Shown here piece by piece: positions 47,936 through 57,790 of a DNA stretch of 64,000 nucleotides. Position numbers and translations under genes: made by a program. Numbering within the stretch: the stretch's first letter is position 1; every line of letters begins with the position of its first letter. Source of the DNA: Heterocephalus glaber (Eukaryota; Chordata; Mammalia; Rodentia; Bathyergidae); assembly GCF_000247695.1 (NCBI RefSeq), contig NW_004624882.1, forward strand, positions 1,156,880 to 1,220,879, given 5' to 3'. The notes under the pieces were generated by a model. That model ran no database searches. It had not been told where the DNA came from and saw only the letters and a list, made by a program, of their open reading frames with translations.

Positions 47936-48030
47936 AGGGCTGGGGTGTAGTTCAGAGATGGAGTGCATGCTTAGAATGTGTGCATATGAGAGGCCCTGCG
48001 CTCACGTCCCAGCACCAAAAACAAAAGAAA
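47936..48030 (+). mobile_element. ID-like SINE
   Basis: AGGGCTGGGGTGTAGTTCAG, GATGGAGTGCATGCTTAGAA and CACGTCCCAGCACC with an A-rich tail. A short insertion (GTGTGCATATGAG region) sits mid-unit. Confidence 0.8.
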
Positions 48031-48059
48031 AAAAAAACTTTCAAAACGTAGATACTGTG

Positions 48060-48258
48060 AGCCAGGCACAAGGTGATACGAACCTGTAAATCCCAGCAAT
48101 CTGGAAGGCTGAGGCAGGAGGATTGCAAGTTGGAGCCCAGCCTGGGCAACTAGCACCTTAGAACAACCCTGTCTCAAAATTAAAAACAAAAAAGGCTGAG
48201 AATGTGGCTCAATGAGAAGGCCTTGGGTCCAATCTCCAGGCACACACACACAAAAGAG
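48060..48258 (+). mobile_element. B1-dID dimer
   Basis: The B1 half (GAGCCAGGCACAAGGTGATA to AACCCTGTCTCAAAATT) is followed by an ID-like half (GGCTGAGAATGTGGCTCAAT) ending in a short CA-rich tail. Confidence 0.88.
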
Positions 48259-48654
48259 CCTGTAATAACATATCATATATATTGAATATTTCCCTGCCTC
48301 AATTTTCAAATTATTTCATTACAGTAATTCAATCTGGTCTTTTGCCTTCTGTATAACCAATGTACTTGCAGTAAAGGGACTTTTATGTCCTGAACATTGG
48401 TACTTTCCCATAGCTTTTCACCACTTCATTATTTTTCCCACTAGTCATTCACATTTCTATAATAGTTAAAAAATAGGAGGTCAAATAATATATTGAAAAG
48501 AAGGCATTACATATGCCTAACAGCTTTCTGTATTAAAAACGATAAGTTTTTATTCCATGTGAAGCAGAATTGTCATTAGCATGTGAAAAGCATTCATACA
48601 TTTTAATGTACACCTGTGGATATTATAGCCTTTTTAATGAAATATAATTCCCAA
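48259..48654. other. no recognisable feature
   Basis: AT-rich sequence. Confidence 0.35.
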
Positions 48655-48843
48655 AGCTGGGCATGGTGGAGCACTCTTGTAATCCTAGCGCTCAGGAGGC
48701 TGAGGCAGAAGGATTTCGGTGAGTTTGAGGCCAGCCTGGGCTACACAGTGAGTTCAAGGCCAGCCTGAACTATACAGTGAGACCCTGTCTCAAAAACCAA
48801 ACCAAACCAAAACAACAACAGCAACAACAAATATATATATATA
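48655..48843 (+). mobile_element. B1-like SINE with AT tail
   Basis: GCTGGGCATGGTGGAGCACT to GACCCTGTCTCAAAAACC, then AACCAAACC and CAACAACAAC repeats and an AT run (48832-48843). Confidence 0.9.
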
Positions 48844-50365
48844 TTTCCCAGGTCACCAGCAGCAGGTGGTTAATGGCTTTATGGCGAGGAAAGTGAAGTG
48901 CAGGTAATAGACAACATTCCCCTCAAATTTGAAAAGAAAGCCTAGAGGTCAATATCAGCCTTGTTGGTTGACCTTGATGATTTGGTGCCTCCAGGGCCCA
49001 TTCCCTGTGTATTTGCACTGGGTCCCATGTTCAGAAGGGCCTAGTGCTTGGCTTGGTGCTCTACTGCCGCCATTTTGAAATTCCTCGTGAGTTTGAACAA
49101 GGAATCCATCTTATCCTTTTGCAGTGTCTCCCAAGTTACAAAGCTGTTTCGAGCTTCTCAGACTCTCATTTTCTATGTGTCTCCAGTGCTACTGGCTTTT
49201 CCCAGACCCAGGATAGGTCCATCTGTCCATGTGCCCCTTCTTCCTGATCATAGTTACCAGTGCTATCCAGATTTGGAAATGTCCTGTTCTTCCTGGTTCG
49301 ACTGAGAAAGTGGTGGCAGTTTTCAAAAAAACTTTTTATTAGGCAAATGGAGGAAAACACATGTTGAAGTGCAAAAACAAACAGGCTTCTTAATATTCCT
49401 GGGGACTAAACACACAAGGACTTGGCTGGCACAGCTTTAGAGGCTGCATGGTCTTGACTCCCTTAACCACCCCCAGCCCACCCTGAGGAATTGCGGGTCC
49501 TGGACCAAGGGTCTCCAGGCAGGACAGTGGCACCAATGCCAGCACTGGTGGAGTTCTTCGAGTTCTTCATCCCTCCCTCCATTTCCTCTCCAGTTGAGGC
49601 TCAACTTTATTGACCCAAGGCTGAGCCACACTGCACACACACACACACACACACACCACCCCAGGAAATCCTCATCTTTTGACCTCTGAGAGAAAGGAAT
49701 GTTCTTACATGCCCTGCAGTGGTTCCTTTTGGGGGATTATGACTTTGCAGTTAGACCATCAGCCCTCTTGGAAGTTTTGTGGGCTCCTCACCTTTAATGC
49801 CTTCCTTGTGCCAGAGGATCCTCATGGTTGTGTGTGTATGGGGAGGGGGGTTCACCTCTTCATATCTCACAAAGCTTCCATCTGAGTCTACCTGTACTTG
49901 GAATTGGTGACTTGGGGTGGTTGCCACCTCTTCCTAGGGCCTGTGTGAAGTGCATAGAGCAGCTCTCCTTCTCTTCCTTTCTGGTGATTTTTTCCTGCCC
50001 AAGGGGTGCCTGCAGCTGCCAACTTACTCACATGTCAGAAGTGATGGGCCCTCAACAAGGCCGGTGAAGGAGCCAGCCTTTACCAGCATCTCCACCCATT
50101 TCCCAATTCTTCCTGATGTCTGCTCTTCTGGAAGCCCTCCCAGGGGAAGAATCGCACCCCACATCACTGAGTTATAATTCCCACCAATGCAGGAAGTGGA
50201 CGATGTCATCTTCTCACATAAAGGCCAGGAACAGGGCAAATGAAAGCACCAGGACAAGGACTCTTGAGTCCCAGTATCATACTGTGCAGTTGGAGCCAGG
50301 CCTCCATGATCTGAGTTGGTAAAGATGATAGGAACAATTGAAATCAATGGACACTAAGTCCCAAA
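48844..50365. other. mostly unique; (CA)n at 49634-49657
   Basis: No gene recognised. Frames up to 107 codons overlap on both strands without known domains. The only clear feature is the short CA repeat. Confidence 0.4.
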
Positions 50366-50369
50366 TCTC

Positions 50370-51085
50370 ACTTCAGCTAATAGATTCAACTAAAGGTCTT
50401 CAAACATTAAACACTGATTTACCAAATGACCCAGCAATTCCTCTCCTTAGGTATCTACTAAAAGGAACTGAAGGCAGATATTCAAACAATACTTTTACAC
50501 TTGTTCCTAGCAGTGTTAGTCACAGTAACCAAAATGAAGAAAACAACAAAAATGCCCTCCGGTGGACAAATGGACAAAGAAAGTGTCCTAACCATGCAAC
50601 GGAGTGCTATTCAGCCCTAAGAAAGAGTAAAGTACTGAACCATGTGACAATGAGGAAGAATCCTGCAAATGTTATGTGACATTAAAGCAGCCAGTTGCAA
50701 AAGATCACCTATTGTAGGATTATATTTGTAGGAAACATCCAGAATAGATAAATCCAAAGGACAAAAAGTAGATTCTTGATAGCTTGGAGCTGGGAGAGAG
50801 GGGAATGCGGAGTGGCTACATAATGGGAGAAGAGTTTAATTCGGGGGCAATGAAAAGTTTTTTTGTTTTTTTTTTTGGTACCGGGGATTGAACTCGGGTC
50901 CTTGCGCTTGCAAGGCAGGCGGCGGAACCACTGAGCTAAATCCCTGGCCCAATGAAAAGGTTTTTGAACTAGATAGGGGCAATGGCTGTACAGTATTGTA
51001 AATGTACTAAATGATGCTGAGTGTCCACTTTAAAATGGCTCTTTTTATGTTACATGAATTCTGCCTCGATAAAAATGCACTCAAA
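50370..51085 (+). repeat. ancient L1M ORF2 end and 3' UTR
   Basis: GACCCAGCAATTCCTCTCCTT, then CGGAGTGCTATTCAGCCC, CACCTATTGTAGGATTATAT and CAATGGCTGTACAGTATTGT follow an old L1 from its ORF2 end through the 3' UTR. Frames are broken. A young SINE interrupts it at 50866-50949. A purine-rich tract follows at 51083-51179. Confidence 0.7.
50866..50949 (-). mobile_element. tRNA-derived SINE (GGTACC-ending type)
   Basis: TTTTTTTTTTGGTACCGGGG to CCACTGAGCTAAATCCCTG. The duplication CAATGAAAAG plus a T-run (17-18 bp, small differences) lies at 50848-50865 and 50950-50966. It sits inside the older L1M. Confidence 0.93.
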
Positions 51086-51655
51086 AGAAAAAGAAAGAAA
51101 AATGGGAGGGTGGGAGGGGAGAGAGGAAAGAAAGAAGGAAGAAAGGAGGGAAGGAACAAGGACAAAAGGAAGAAAAGAACCATAGCCCTTTCTCTCACAC
51201 TGTGTTGCACTATGGGGAGATAGGAGGTGATTCAGGGGTGGGGGGAGATTTAGAGGTTCTTAGCTCTTTTTGTGCCATGCCCACTTTGGGAATTTGATGA
51301 AGCCCATAGATGCTTTCTAAGAATTATGTAAATGCATATAATTTAAAATGTAGGATCACAAAGGAAAGCAATTATGTTTCCACAGTTACCAAAGGCTTTA
51401 AAAAACTATGATGAAGTAATATATGGGTTTCTTTAGGCATAAATAACACTCTCAAGTAGTTCGTCTCATATCTACCGTAAATTCAAAATAGCAATGAATT
51501 CTCGGCTACCTGCAAAATGTTACAGGGCAGAGAAGACTCTGAGAGCCGTTGCTAATGTGAACATGGGAGTGATGAATCCTGCGCTGGTTCTTTGACTGTG
51601 TGCTCACTTGAAGGAGAAGCTGATGAGTACTTGGCACATCAGGAAAATAAGTGGC
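51086..51655. other. purine tract and unique sequence
   Basis: A purine-rich tract runs to about 51179, probably from the old L1 tail. The rest is unremarkable. Confidence 0.4.
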
Positions 51656-51865
51656 ATTTTAAAATTAATTAAATTTATTGGTACATTTTACATATACATA
51701 ATGATCACAGTCATTACAGGGAATTTGTACCTGTACATGATATATCTTGATTCTTCTTTTTTTTCCCATTCCCCTCCCCTCCCTTCAACCTCTCTTCTCA
51801 TTTACAAAAGCTTTGTTCCCATTTTATCTTTCTTTTCTCATTGTTCTCCCTTTTCCCAGGAAGGC
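51656..51865 (-). mobile_element. L1 3' end fragment
   Basis: TTTATTGGTACATTTTACAT, GGGAATTTGTACCTGTACATG and a polypyrimidine tract (about 51755-51855) on the plus strand. This is the same order as 14205-14592. Confidence 0.8.
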
Positions 51866-51940
51866 ATTTTTTTCCTGGTTCCCTGGATTCTCTCCAAAGA
51901 TCTCTTGCAGTGTCTGAGGACCCTAGACTAAGGTGTGCCT

Positions 51941-52168
51941 TAGCTGGCGATGATGGCTCACATCTGTAATCCCAGCACTCTGGGAGGCTGAGGCTGGAGA
52001 ACTGCAGCCAGGCTGGGTGATATAGCAACTTAGTGAGACCCTGGCTCAAGTAATTTCATACATACATACATAACGTACATACATACATACCTACGGGGGT
52101 TGGGCCTATAAGTCAGTGCAAAGGCCCTGGGTTCAATCCTCGGTACCAGAAAAAGAAAAAAAAAAGGA
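51941..52168 (+). mobile_element. B1-dID dimer with CATA expansion
   Basis: The B1 half (AGCTGGCGATGATGGCTCAC) and the ID-like half (GGGTTGGGCCTATAAGTCAG, GGTTCAATCCTCGGTACC) are separated by a CATA simple repeat at about 52057-52090, where the A-rich linker is expected. Confidence 0.85.
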
Positions 52169-52350
52169 GGAGGAAGAGGAGAACTTTGAACTAGAGAAAT
52201 TTTGCCAGGAATGGACAGGGACACAGTTTTAGATTGGGTCACGAGGAGGTGTTTTAATGTCTGAGTTTTATATTTTGTATTCTATGGCTATGTTTGCATA
52301 AATGACTCACTTTTATAGCCAGAATATCTTCTTTCATTTTGTGTGCGAAA

Positions 52351-52383
52351 ATCGCTTCTCTGACTTTTGGCTAAGATCAAGAG
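52351..52383 (+). ncRNA. U2 snRNA 5' retro-fragment (pseudogene)
   Basis: Thirty-three bases starting ATCGCTTCTC and ending in the CTAAGATCAAGAG region match the 5' end of U2 snRNA with about three differences, beginning at nucleotide 1. A 16-bp duplication CATTTTG(T)...AAA lies at 52335-52350 and 52384-52399 with two mismatches. This is the structure of a 3'-truncated, L1-mobilised U2 cDNA. It cannot be a functional snRNA. Confidence 0.8.
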
Positions 52384-52399
52384 CATTTTGTATGCTAAA

Positions 52400-53060
52400 T
52401 AATTTGGTGGGCTTTTGTTCCTGGTTCCTGGTAGGTGGCTTACAAAGCCTTGGGATTTCCCAAGGGACTGAAGTGCCACTGTTATTCGTGGTGGCCCCTG
52501 GGACCAGGCCAGGTTATTGAGGATACTGAGGTACGGAACTGGTGGGTGGGCTACGGTAATAGATGCTGCAGGATGGGAGGACATCTGTGCCAAAGTGACT
52601 GAGTGTGTGACTAGAGACTTTAAGCCACATGGTAACAAACCCAACTTCTGGGAAAGGAAGGGCAGCTGGATATTGTCTTCCATTACCTGGCCGATGATTT
52701 TTATCAGCCACCCCTGCAGCCAGAGGCCTCAGTGAGAACTCAGGAAACCCAAGCACTCCGTGAGTATTGTCGCATTATGATTCTGGGACCATCACTGATC
52801 CCTCAGGGTGATAGAAGCTTTGCACACACGGAACCCTTTGAGACTTTACGCTGTGCAGTTCTTCTTTGGCAGGCTCTGCTTTGGATCGTCTTGCAATAAT
52901 AAAATGGTACCTGCAAGCACTGCACTTTCTAGAGTGCTATGATGTTAGAAGCCTTCGATTTTGAGCCAGTTGGTCAAAGAGAGAGTGGCTCTGGGGACCC
53001 CTGAAGTCGGGACTGGTACCTAAAATGAGGGAAGTCTTCTGGAAGACTCTGTCCCTAAAA
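52400..53060 (+). repeat. LTR-like repeat (ERVL type suspected)
   Basis: The region contains AATAAA at 52898-52903 after a TCTTGCAATAAT block, then GTGGCTCTGGGGACCCCTG and AGTCGGGACTGGTACC. These resemble the end of an old ERVL-type LTR. No viral coding sequence is seen. Limits and family are uncertain. Confidence 0.4.
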
Positions 53061-53164
53061 TTTGAGGAGATTTACAGAATGAAAAAGTGTGGGAAAAAAC
53101 TTCATACCCCCAATTATTAAGGCAGGGCAGGGAGGATTATCTAATATAATTTCCTGTCAAAATC

Positions 53165-53169
53165 TTTCT

Positions 53170-53235
<66 letters not shown>

Positions 53236-53432
53236 GGCAGTACTCGGGATTGAACCCAGGGTTTTCACATGAACTACATCCCCAGCCATTTATTGTTTGT
53301 TTGTTTGTTTGTTTGTTTTGAGATAGAGTTGCTAAGTTACTAAATTGCCCAGGCTGAGTTTGCATTTACGATTCTCCTGCCTCAGCCTCCCACAGTGCTG
53401 AGATTACAGGCGAGCACCACCAAGCCCAGTTT
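53165..53432 (-). mobile_element. B1-dID dimer with (TC)n tail
   Basis: A TC repeat (53165-53236) precedes the ID-like part (GTACTCGGGATTGAACCCAG), a TTTG repeat (about 53294-53320) in the linker, and the B1 part (AGATAGAGTTGCTAAG to GCGAGCACCACCAAGCCC). Confidence 0.88.
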
Positions 53433-53442
53433 GTCTAAACCT

Positions 53443-53880
53443 TGTAAAGCAGGTGTGTCCAACCATGCCTGTGGCCCGCACGCAGCCTGGACAGCTAGTT
53501 ATAGGACCCACAAGATCGTGAACTTGGAACGTGATTGTGTGTTTTCCAGTGAGGTGTTTCATGACTCGGGGGAGTGGTGTTGGGGCTTGGGCTGTGTAGG
53601 TGACAACAGAACACAGGGTTGGGGAGGGCACAGTGTAGGGCCCACTCCACCTTCTGCAGCCTCCACACACAGTCCGATTACAGCCTTAGTGCACAGCAGA
53701 TGCTACACGTGCTTGTGCGACTTGGTGGGTAAAACGCAGTCTTTATCAGTAGCAGGATTCCCACCTACCTTTGAAGACAGCTGTCTATTATTTTTAAACA
53801 GACATTAAGTTTTTTATTTAATTACTAAACTTGGAGTTGTTATGTTATTTCATTTTAACATTGTAATAAAAATATTTTTA
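53443..53880. repeat. hAT-like DNA transposon relic, tentative
   Basis: The AAAGCAGGTGTGTCCAACCA end followed by GTGGCCCGCACGCAGCC resembles the terminus of old hAT transposons (GGTGTCCAACC, GCGGCCCG). No transposase frame is recognisable. Confidence 0.35.
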
Positions 53881-53951
53881 AAAGGAAGTTTTGTTACTTA
53901 CATACATAAACTACATTATAGATTTTATATGCAGCCTATGCCAAGTCATCT

Positions 53952-54130
53952 TTTTTTTTTTTTTTGTATTAAGGATGGAACCCAGGGCCTTTGCCCTGAA
54001 CTTCATCTCTAGCCCTTTTTCTTTTTTATTTTGAGACAAGGCCTTGCTAAATTGCCCATGCTTGACTTGAACTTGGAATCCTCCTGCCTCAGCCTCACAG
54101 AGTGATAGGATTACAGGCAAGCACCATCTC
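53952..54130 (-). mobile_element. B1-dID dimer
   Basis: A T-run is followed by TATTAAGGATGGAACCCAGG (ID-like) and TTTTGAGACAAGGCCTTGC to AGGCAAGCACCATCTC (B1). Confidence 0.85.
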
Positions 54131-54139
54131 AATCTTAAT

Positions 54140-54515
54140 GTCAATTCGACTGGATTAAGAGACTCCAGCAGAAGTGGTTGGATCATGGCAGCACTATGCT
54201 TGTGAGTGGATTCATCCATTAGTGTTCAGAGCTGAATGTCATGTTAGGAGGTGGAGCTGGTTGGAAACAGGTCACTGGATGCCTTTGGAGGTGTACGTCG
54301 CACTGGCACTCTTTTCTGGTGCTCTGCTTTTCAATTCTATGAAGTGAGCATCTTTGCTCCCTCATGCCCTTCCAGCATGATGATTCTGCCTTGGAGCTTG
54401 TGAACCATGGACTGAATCCTCTGAAACCATGAGCCAAATTAAAGTTCTCCTTTAAGGTGGAGGTGCCGCCTATTTTGACCCTGCAGTGGGAAAGCTGACC
54501 AGTACACTGCCAAGC
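54140..54515 (+). repeat. MaLR-like LTR
   Basis: GGAGGTGGAGCTGGTTGGAA, CAGCATGATGATTCTGCC, GAACCATGGACTGAATCC and TGAAACCATGAGCCAAATTA, then GACCAGTACACTGCC, recall a rodent MaLR-class LTR. It is solitary; no internal region is seen. Confidence 0.5.
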
Positions 54516-55054
54516 AATGCCTTGTCACTCGGTGTGGCCCAGACAAGCCAAAAGGTGGGACGCCCATGTTCTGGGCCATTCTAAGAACCTTGGTCTTACA
54601 TTCTGTTGAGTTACGCAGCTGTTTGTTGTTTGCAATCTGAGAAGTCCCAGGATGTGATTTAGGTCCACAAGGGACCTACTCTGGCTGCTGAGTTGAGAAT
54701 AGACTATAGGCACAGGGACCACAGGGTGGAGCTGGACCCTGATGGGACAGTGGAGTGGCCATGAGTGGCAGGAGCTGGGTGGATTTTTTTTAAAAGATGG
54801 AGCCAACAAGATTTGTTGATGTCTGGAGGGAAGAGGGTGAGAAGTTGAGGCTGACACCAAAGATTTTGGTCTGAGTGATCAGAAGGGTGGTGTTGGCGTA
54901 CACTGAGGTGGGGAAGGATGTGGTAGGCTCAGGTTTTAGGGTGGAAGATGAGGAGATCGGATGGGACATAAGACGTCTGATCACTAGTACAGCACAAGTA
55001 GACATGTCCACAAGTATCTTAATGAAGATTTTTCTCTCTTCCTTCTCTCCATTC
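54516..55054. other. possible old repeat, not named
   Basis: GTTGATGTCTGGAGGGAAGAG and AGACATGTCCACAAGTATC resemble a common old mammalian repeat, but the match is too weak to name. Confidence 0.3.
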
Positions 55055-55250
55055 TTTTTTTTGCAAGTACTGGAGATTGACCTCAGGGGTTTTGTACTGA
55101 GCTACATCCCTGACCCTTTTTCAGTTTTTAATTTTGAGACAGATTCTCACTAAGTCACTAAGTTGCCCAGGCTGAGGTGGAATTTGCAAGCTTCCTGTCT
55201 CAGCTTCCCAGAGTACTGAGGTAATAGGCAAGTGCCGCTATGCCCATCTC
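55055..55250 (-). mobile_element. B1-dID dimer
   Basis: The ID-like GTACTGGAGATTGACCTCAG and GAGCTACATCCCTGACCC precede a B1 half (TTTTGAGACAGATTCTCAC to GGCAAGTGCCGCTATGCCC). Confidence 0.85.
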
Positions 55251-55728
55251 TTTTTTTGGATTCTTCATGCCTCCTCTCTCCAAGGCACAGAGAGGACCCT
55301 ACTGGGCTCAAACTTCTGTGGCCTCAACTTTCAGTGAGAACAAGAACCACCAAGAACTGGATTAATTGTGGGTCATCTCCTGGCACCTCAAGTACTTTCT
55401 GTATCATTTGGATGAAAGATATTTAACCTTTGTACTAAGAGGGATCTGAAAAGGAAGCTGAATTTATCATTCTGTACACAAGAATGCCAGCACTGCCAGG
55501 AAAGGGAGATAGGGCACAGCCATGGGTACAAGGAATAGAAGGAAGTGCTCCATGTCAGAAGAAAGGTGCTGCTTGCTTTTCCTTTTACATTTCTCCAACT
55601 TTACTGTTTTATTTTCTTTATTAGGACCAAATTGTCATTTAGTTTGTAACTTGGGCCCTGGTTGGAATTAGCAAAATGGTTCAAAGTTTTCACCTGGGAG
55701 TAATTTCAAACTTTCAGAAAAGCTGCAA
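55251..55728. other. no recognisable feature
   Basis: Unique-looking sequence. Confidence 0.35.
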
Positions 55729-55855
55729 AATAATCCTAGTACTGGAGAGGCTGAGGCAGGAGGGTCACAAGTTTGAGGCCAGCCTGGACTGTATAACGAG
55801 TTTGTGGCCAGTTTGTGTGCTAAAAAGTGGAACTTTGCTTTAAAGAAAAAAAGAA
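55729..55855 (+). mobile_element. B1-like SINE, 5'-truncated
   Basis: It starts AATCCTAGTACTGGAGAGGC and has GAGGCCAGCCTGGACTGTAT, with AAAG repeats as tail. The usual end CTGTCTC is lost. Confidence 0.75.
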
Positions 55856-55885
55856 AGAAAGAAGGTGCAAAAATACAACGATGAA

Positions 55886-55950
55886 GTGATTCCGCCGCCT
55901 GCCTTGCAAGCTCAAGGACCCAAGTTTGATCCTGGGCACCAAAAAAAAAA
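55886..55950 (+). mobile_element. tRNA-derived SINE lacking box A
   Basis: It begins abruptly at GTGATTCCGCCGCCTGCC, about 20 bases into the element, and runs through AAGTTTGATCCTGGGCACC to an A-tail. A perfect duplication (AATACAACGATGAA, possibly 17 bp with leading A's) lies at 55869-55885 and 55951-55967. This is a 5'-truncated insertion. Confidence 0.92.
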
Positions 55951-56082
55951 AAAAATACAACGATGAACTCTTGTATACTTTTCAGCTGGATTCATCAAGT
56001 TGTTAATATTTTGCCACACGCTCCCTATAATTCTATCATGTGCCTACTTATTTATTTTTTCTTAACTATTTGAACGTAAGAT

Positions 56083-56436
56083 GAGCATAATGGTGCACTC
56101 CTGTAATCCTAGCACTCTGGGAGGCTGAGGCAGGAAGATGGCAAGTTTGAATCCAGCCCAGGCAACTTACTGACTTAGGGAGATCTTGTCTCAAAATAAA
56201 AAATAAAAAAAGGACTGGGGGCTGGGCATGGGGTACACTCCTGTAATCTCAGCACTTGAGAGGTTGAGGCAGGAGGATCGCTGTGAGTTTGAAGCCAGCC
56301 TGGGGTACATAGTGAGTGCAAGGCCAGCCTGGACTGCAGAGTGAGACCCTGTCTCAAAACCAACAAACGGCTAGAGATGTAGTTCAGTGCAAAGAGCCTG
56401 GGTTCAACCCCCAGTAGGGCAAAAACAAGACAAAAC
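56083..56436 (+). mobile_element. B1-dID dimer split by a B1
   Basis: The outer B1 (GATGAGCATAATGGTGCACT to GATCTTGTCTCAAAATAAA) and outer ID-like unit (GGCTAGAGATGTAGTTCAGT to AACCCCCAGTAGGGC) flank a complete inner B1 at about 56222-56368. Confidence 0.88.
56222..56368 (+). mobile_element. B1-like SINE nested in a dimer
   Basis: CTGGGCATGGGGTACACTCC to GACCCTGTCTCAAAACC with the duplicated AAGCCAGCCTGGGGTACATA / AAGGCCAGCCTGGACTGC segments. It lies in the linker of an older B1-dID. Confidence 0.88.
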
Positions 56437-57297
56437 AAAAACTATTTAAGAATTAGCTGTGAATATGATGTCTTTTTCCCCTCAGATACTACTGTGCATT
56501 CGCTAAGAGCAAGGCCCTCTCCAACACGGTCACAGGACAATTATCAGTGCCAGGAAATGTCCCTTTGCCACAGTATTGCTATCTTATCTACAGGCCTTCT
56601 TCAGTCCCAGAGCCTGATAACACCCTTCCCCCAATCTTTGTGGTCCACACCCCACTCAGGATGGAGCCACACACTTAGCTGTCAAGCCCCACTGGCATCT
56701 TTTCATTTAGGACTTCCTTGGCCTCTTGTTTTTTGAAGGCAGCCCAGCTCTTCCGTAGAAGTCCTTTTGATTGGGGTGGGCCTGATATTTCCTCATGATT
56801 AGACATGGGCTTTCTCCTCCAGCAGGAATGCAGTGGGAGAGATGCTCCAATCTTGGGGCTGTGCGTGGCTGGGTGCAGTGTCGGCTGGTTCTGTGGCTGG
56901 CCCTGTTAGCTCTGGCCACTTGACGAAGGTCTTTTCTGGCAGGTCGCTCCACTGGGGAGTGGCTATGTTTTGAGACATGCTCTTGAATTCGTCTCTATTC
57001 CTTAGCAGGTGTGGTGATTTCAGCTGGCTTCACAGATGGAGGAAAAGCTTCTCCCCTGGAAGTGAGAGTGTGTGTGGACTGAAGGGCTCAGAGAAGCCAA
57101 GCAGGTGCCCTACCTGATTACAGACAACCCAGCCATCACCTGAGCAGCCACACAGCGTGTTGAGTGCACCCCGCTTCCAAAGGGAAAAATTTAGAAGGTA
57201 AAACATGGCAGAAAAACCACTCAGGAAGTGCTATTTTCTTCAAAGTAGACCCATAATACCCCCCTTCCCATGAGGGTCTTTTTAATTAAACACTAGA
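56437..57297. other. no recognisable feature
   Basis: Unique-looking sequence; 80-codon frames on both strands are without motif. Confidence 0.35.
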
Positions 57298-57545
57298 AGC
57301 CAGGCATGGTAGTACACATCTGTAATCCCAGCATTCAGGACACTGAGGCAGGAGGACTGCAGGTTCAAGTTCTGCCTGGGCAACTTAGTGACAGCTTATC
57401 TCAAAATAGAAAATAAAAAGGGCTGGGCAGGTCAGTGGCAGAGGGCCGGTGAGTATGATTCTCCAGTGCCAAAATATACAAAGGATGTAGGTCAGTGGGC
57501 CACTGTGAAGGCCCTGGGTTCAACTCCTAGTACCACAAGAGAAAA
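57298..57545 (+). mobile_element. B1-dID with duplicated ID part
   Basis: A B1 half (AGCCAGGCATGGTAGTACAC) is followed by two ID-like stretches, GGGCTGGGCAGGTCAGTGG and GATGTAGGTCAGTGGGCC. The second ends GGTTCAACTCCTAGTACC. Confidence 0.75.
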
Positions 57546-57686
57546 GACAAACCCACCAGAGGCAGAGCCAGGCAGAATGCAGCTTTATCTGTGATGGGAC
57601 CAGAAAGCCCCTCCCCAGCAACTTACTGCATCACGTAGAGGTCCACAGGGTCTCCACTAACCTGGAGCCTTGCCCCTTTGATTGAT
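57546..57686. other. short flank
   Basis: Unique-looking; its end supplies the left target-site copy of the next SINE. Confidence 0.35.
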
Positions 57687-57774
57687 CTTTTTTTTTTTTT
57701 GGTACTGGGGATCGAACTTGGGACCTTGTGCTTTCCAGGCAGGGGGCAGAACCACTGAGCTAAATCCCTGACCC
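57687..57774 (-). mobile_element. tRNA-derived SINE (GGTACC-ending type)
   Basis: TTTTTGGTACTGGGGATCG to CCACTGAGCTAAATCCCTGA. An 8-bp TGATTGAT duplication lies at 57679-57686 and 57775-57782. Its 5' edge touches the target-site duplication of the adjacent L1. Confidence 0.88.
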
Positions 57775-57790
57775 TGATTGATTGATTTTT

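Noticed and set aside
52400..53060. Endogenous retrovirus with coding regions
   Set aside because: Only LTR-like sequence is suspected. No gag, pol or env similarity was seen.
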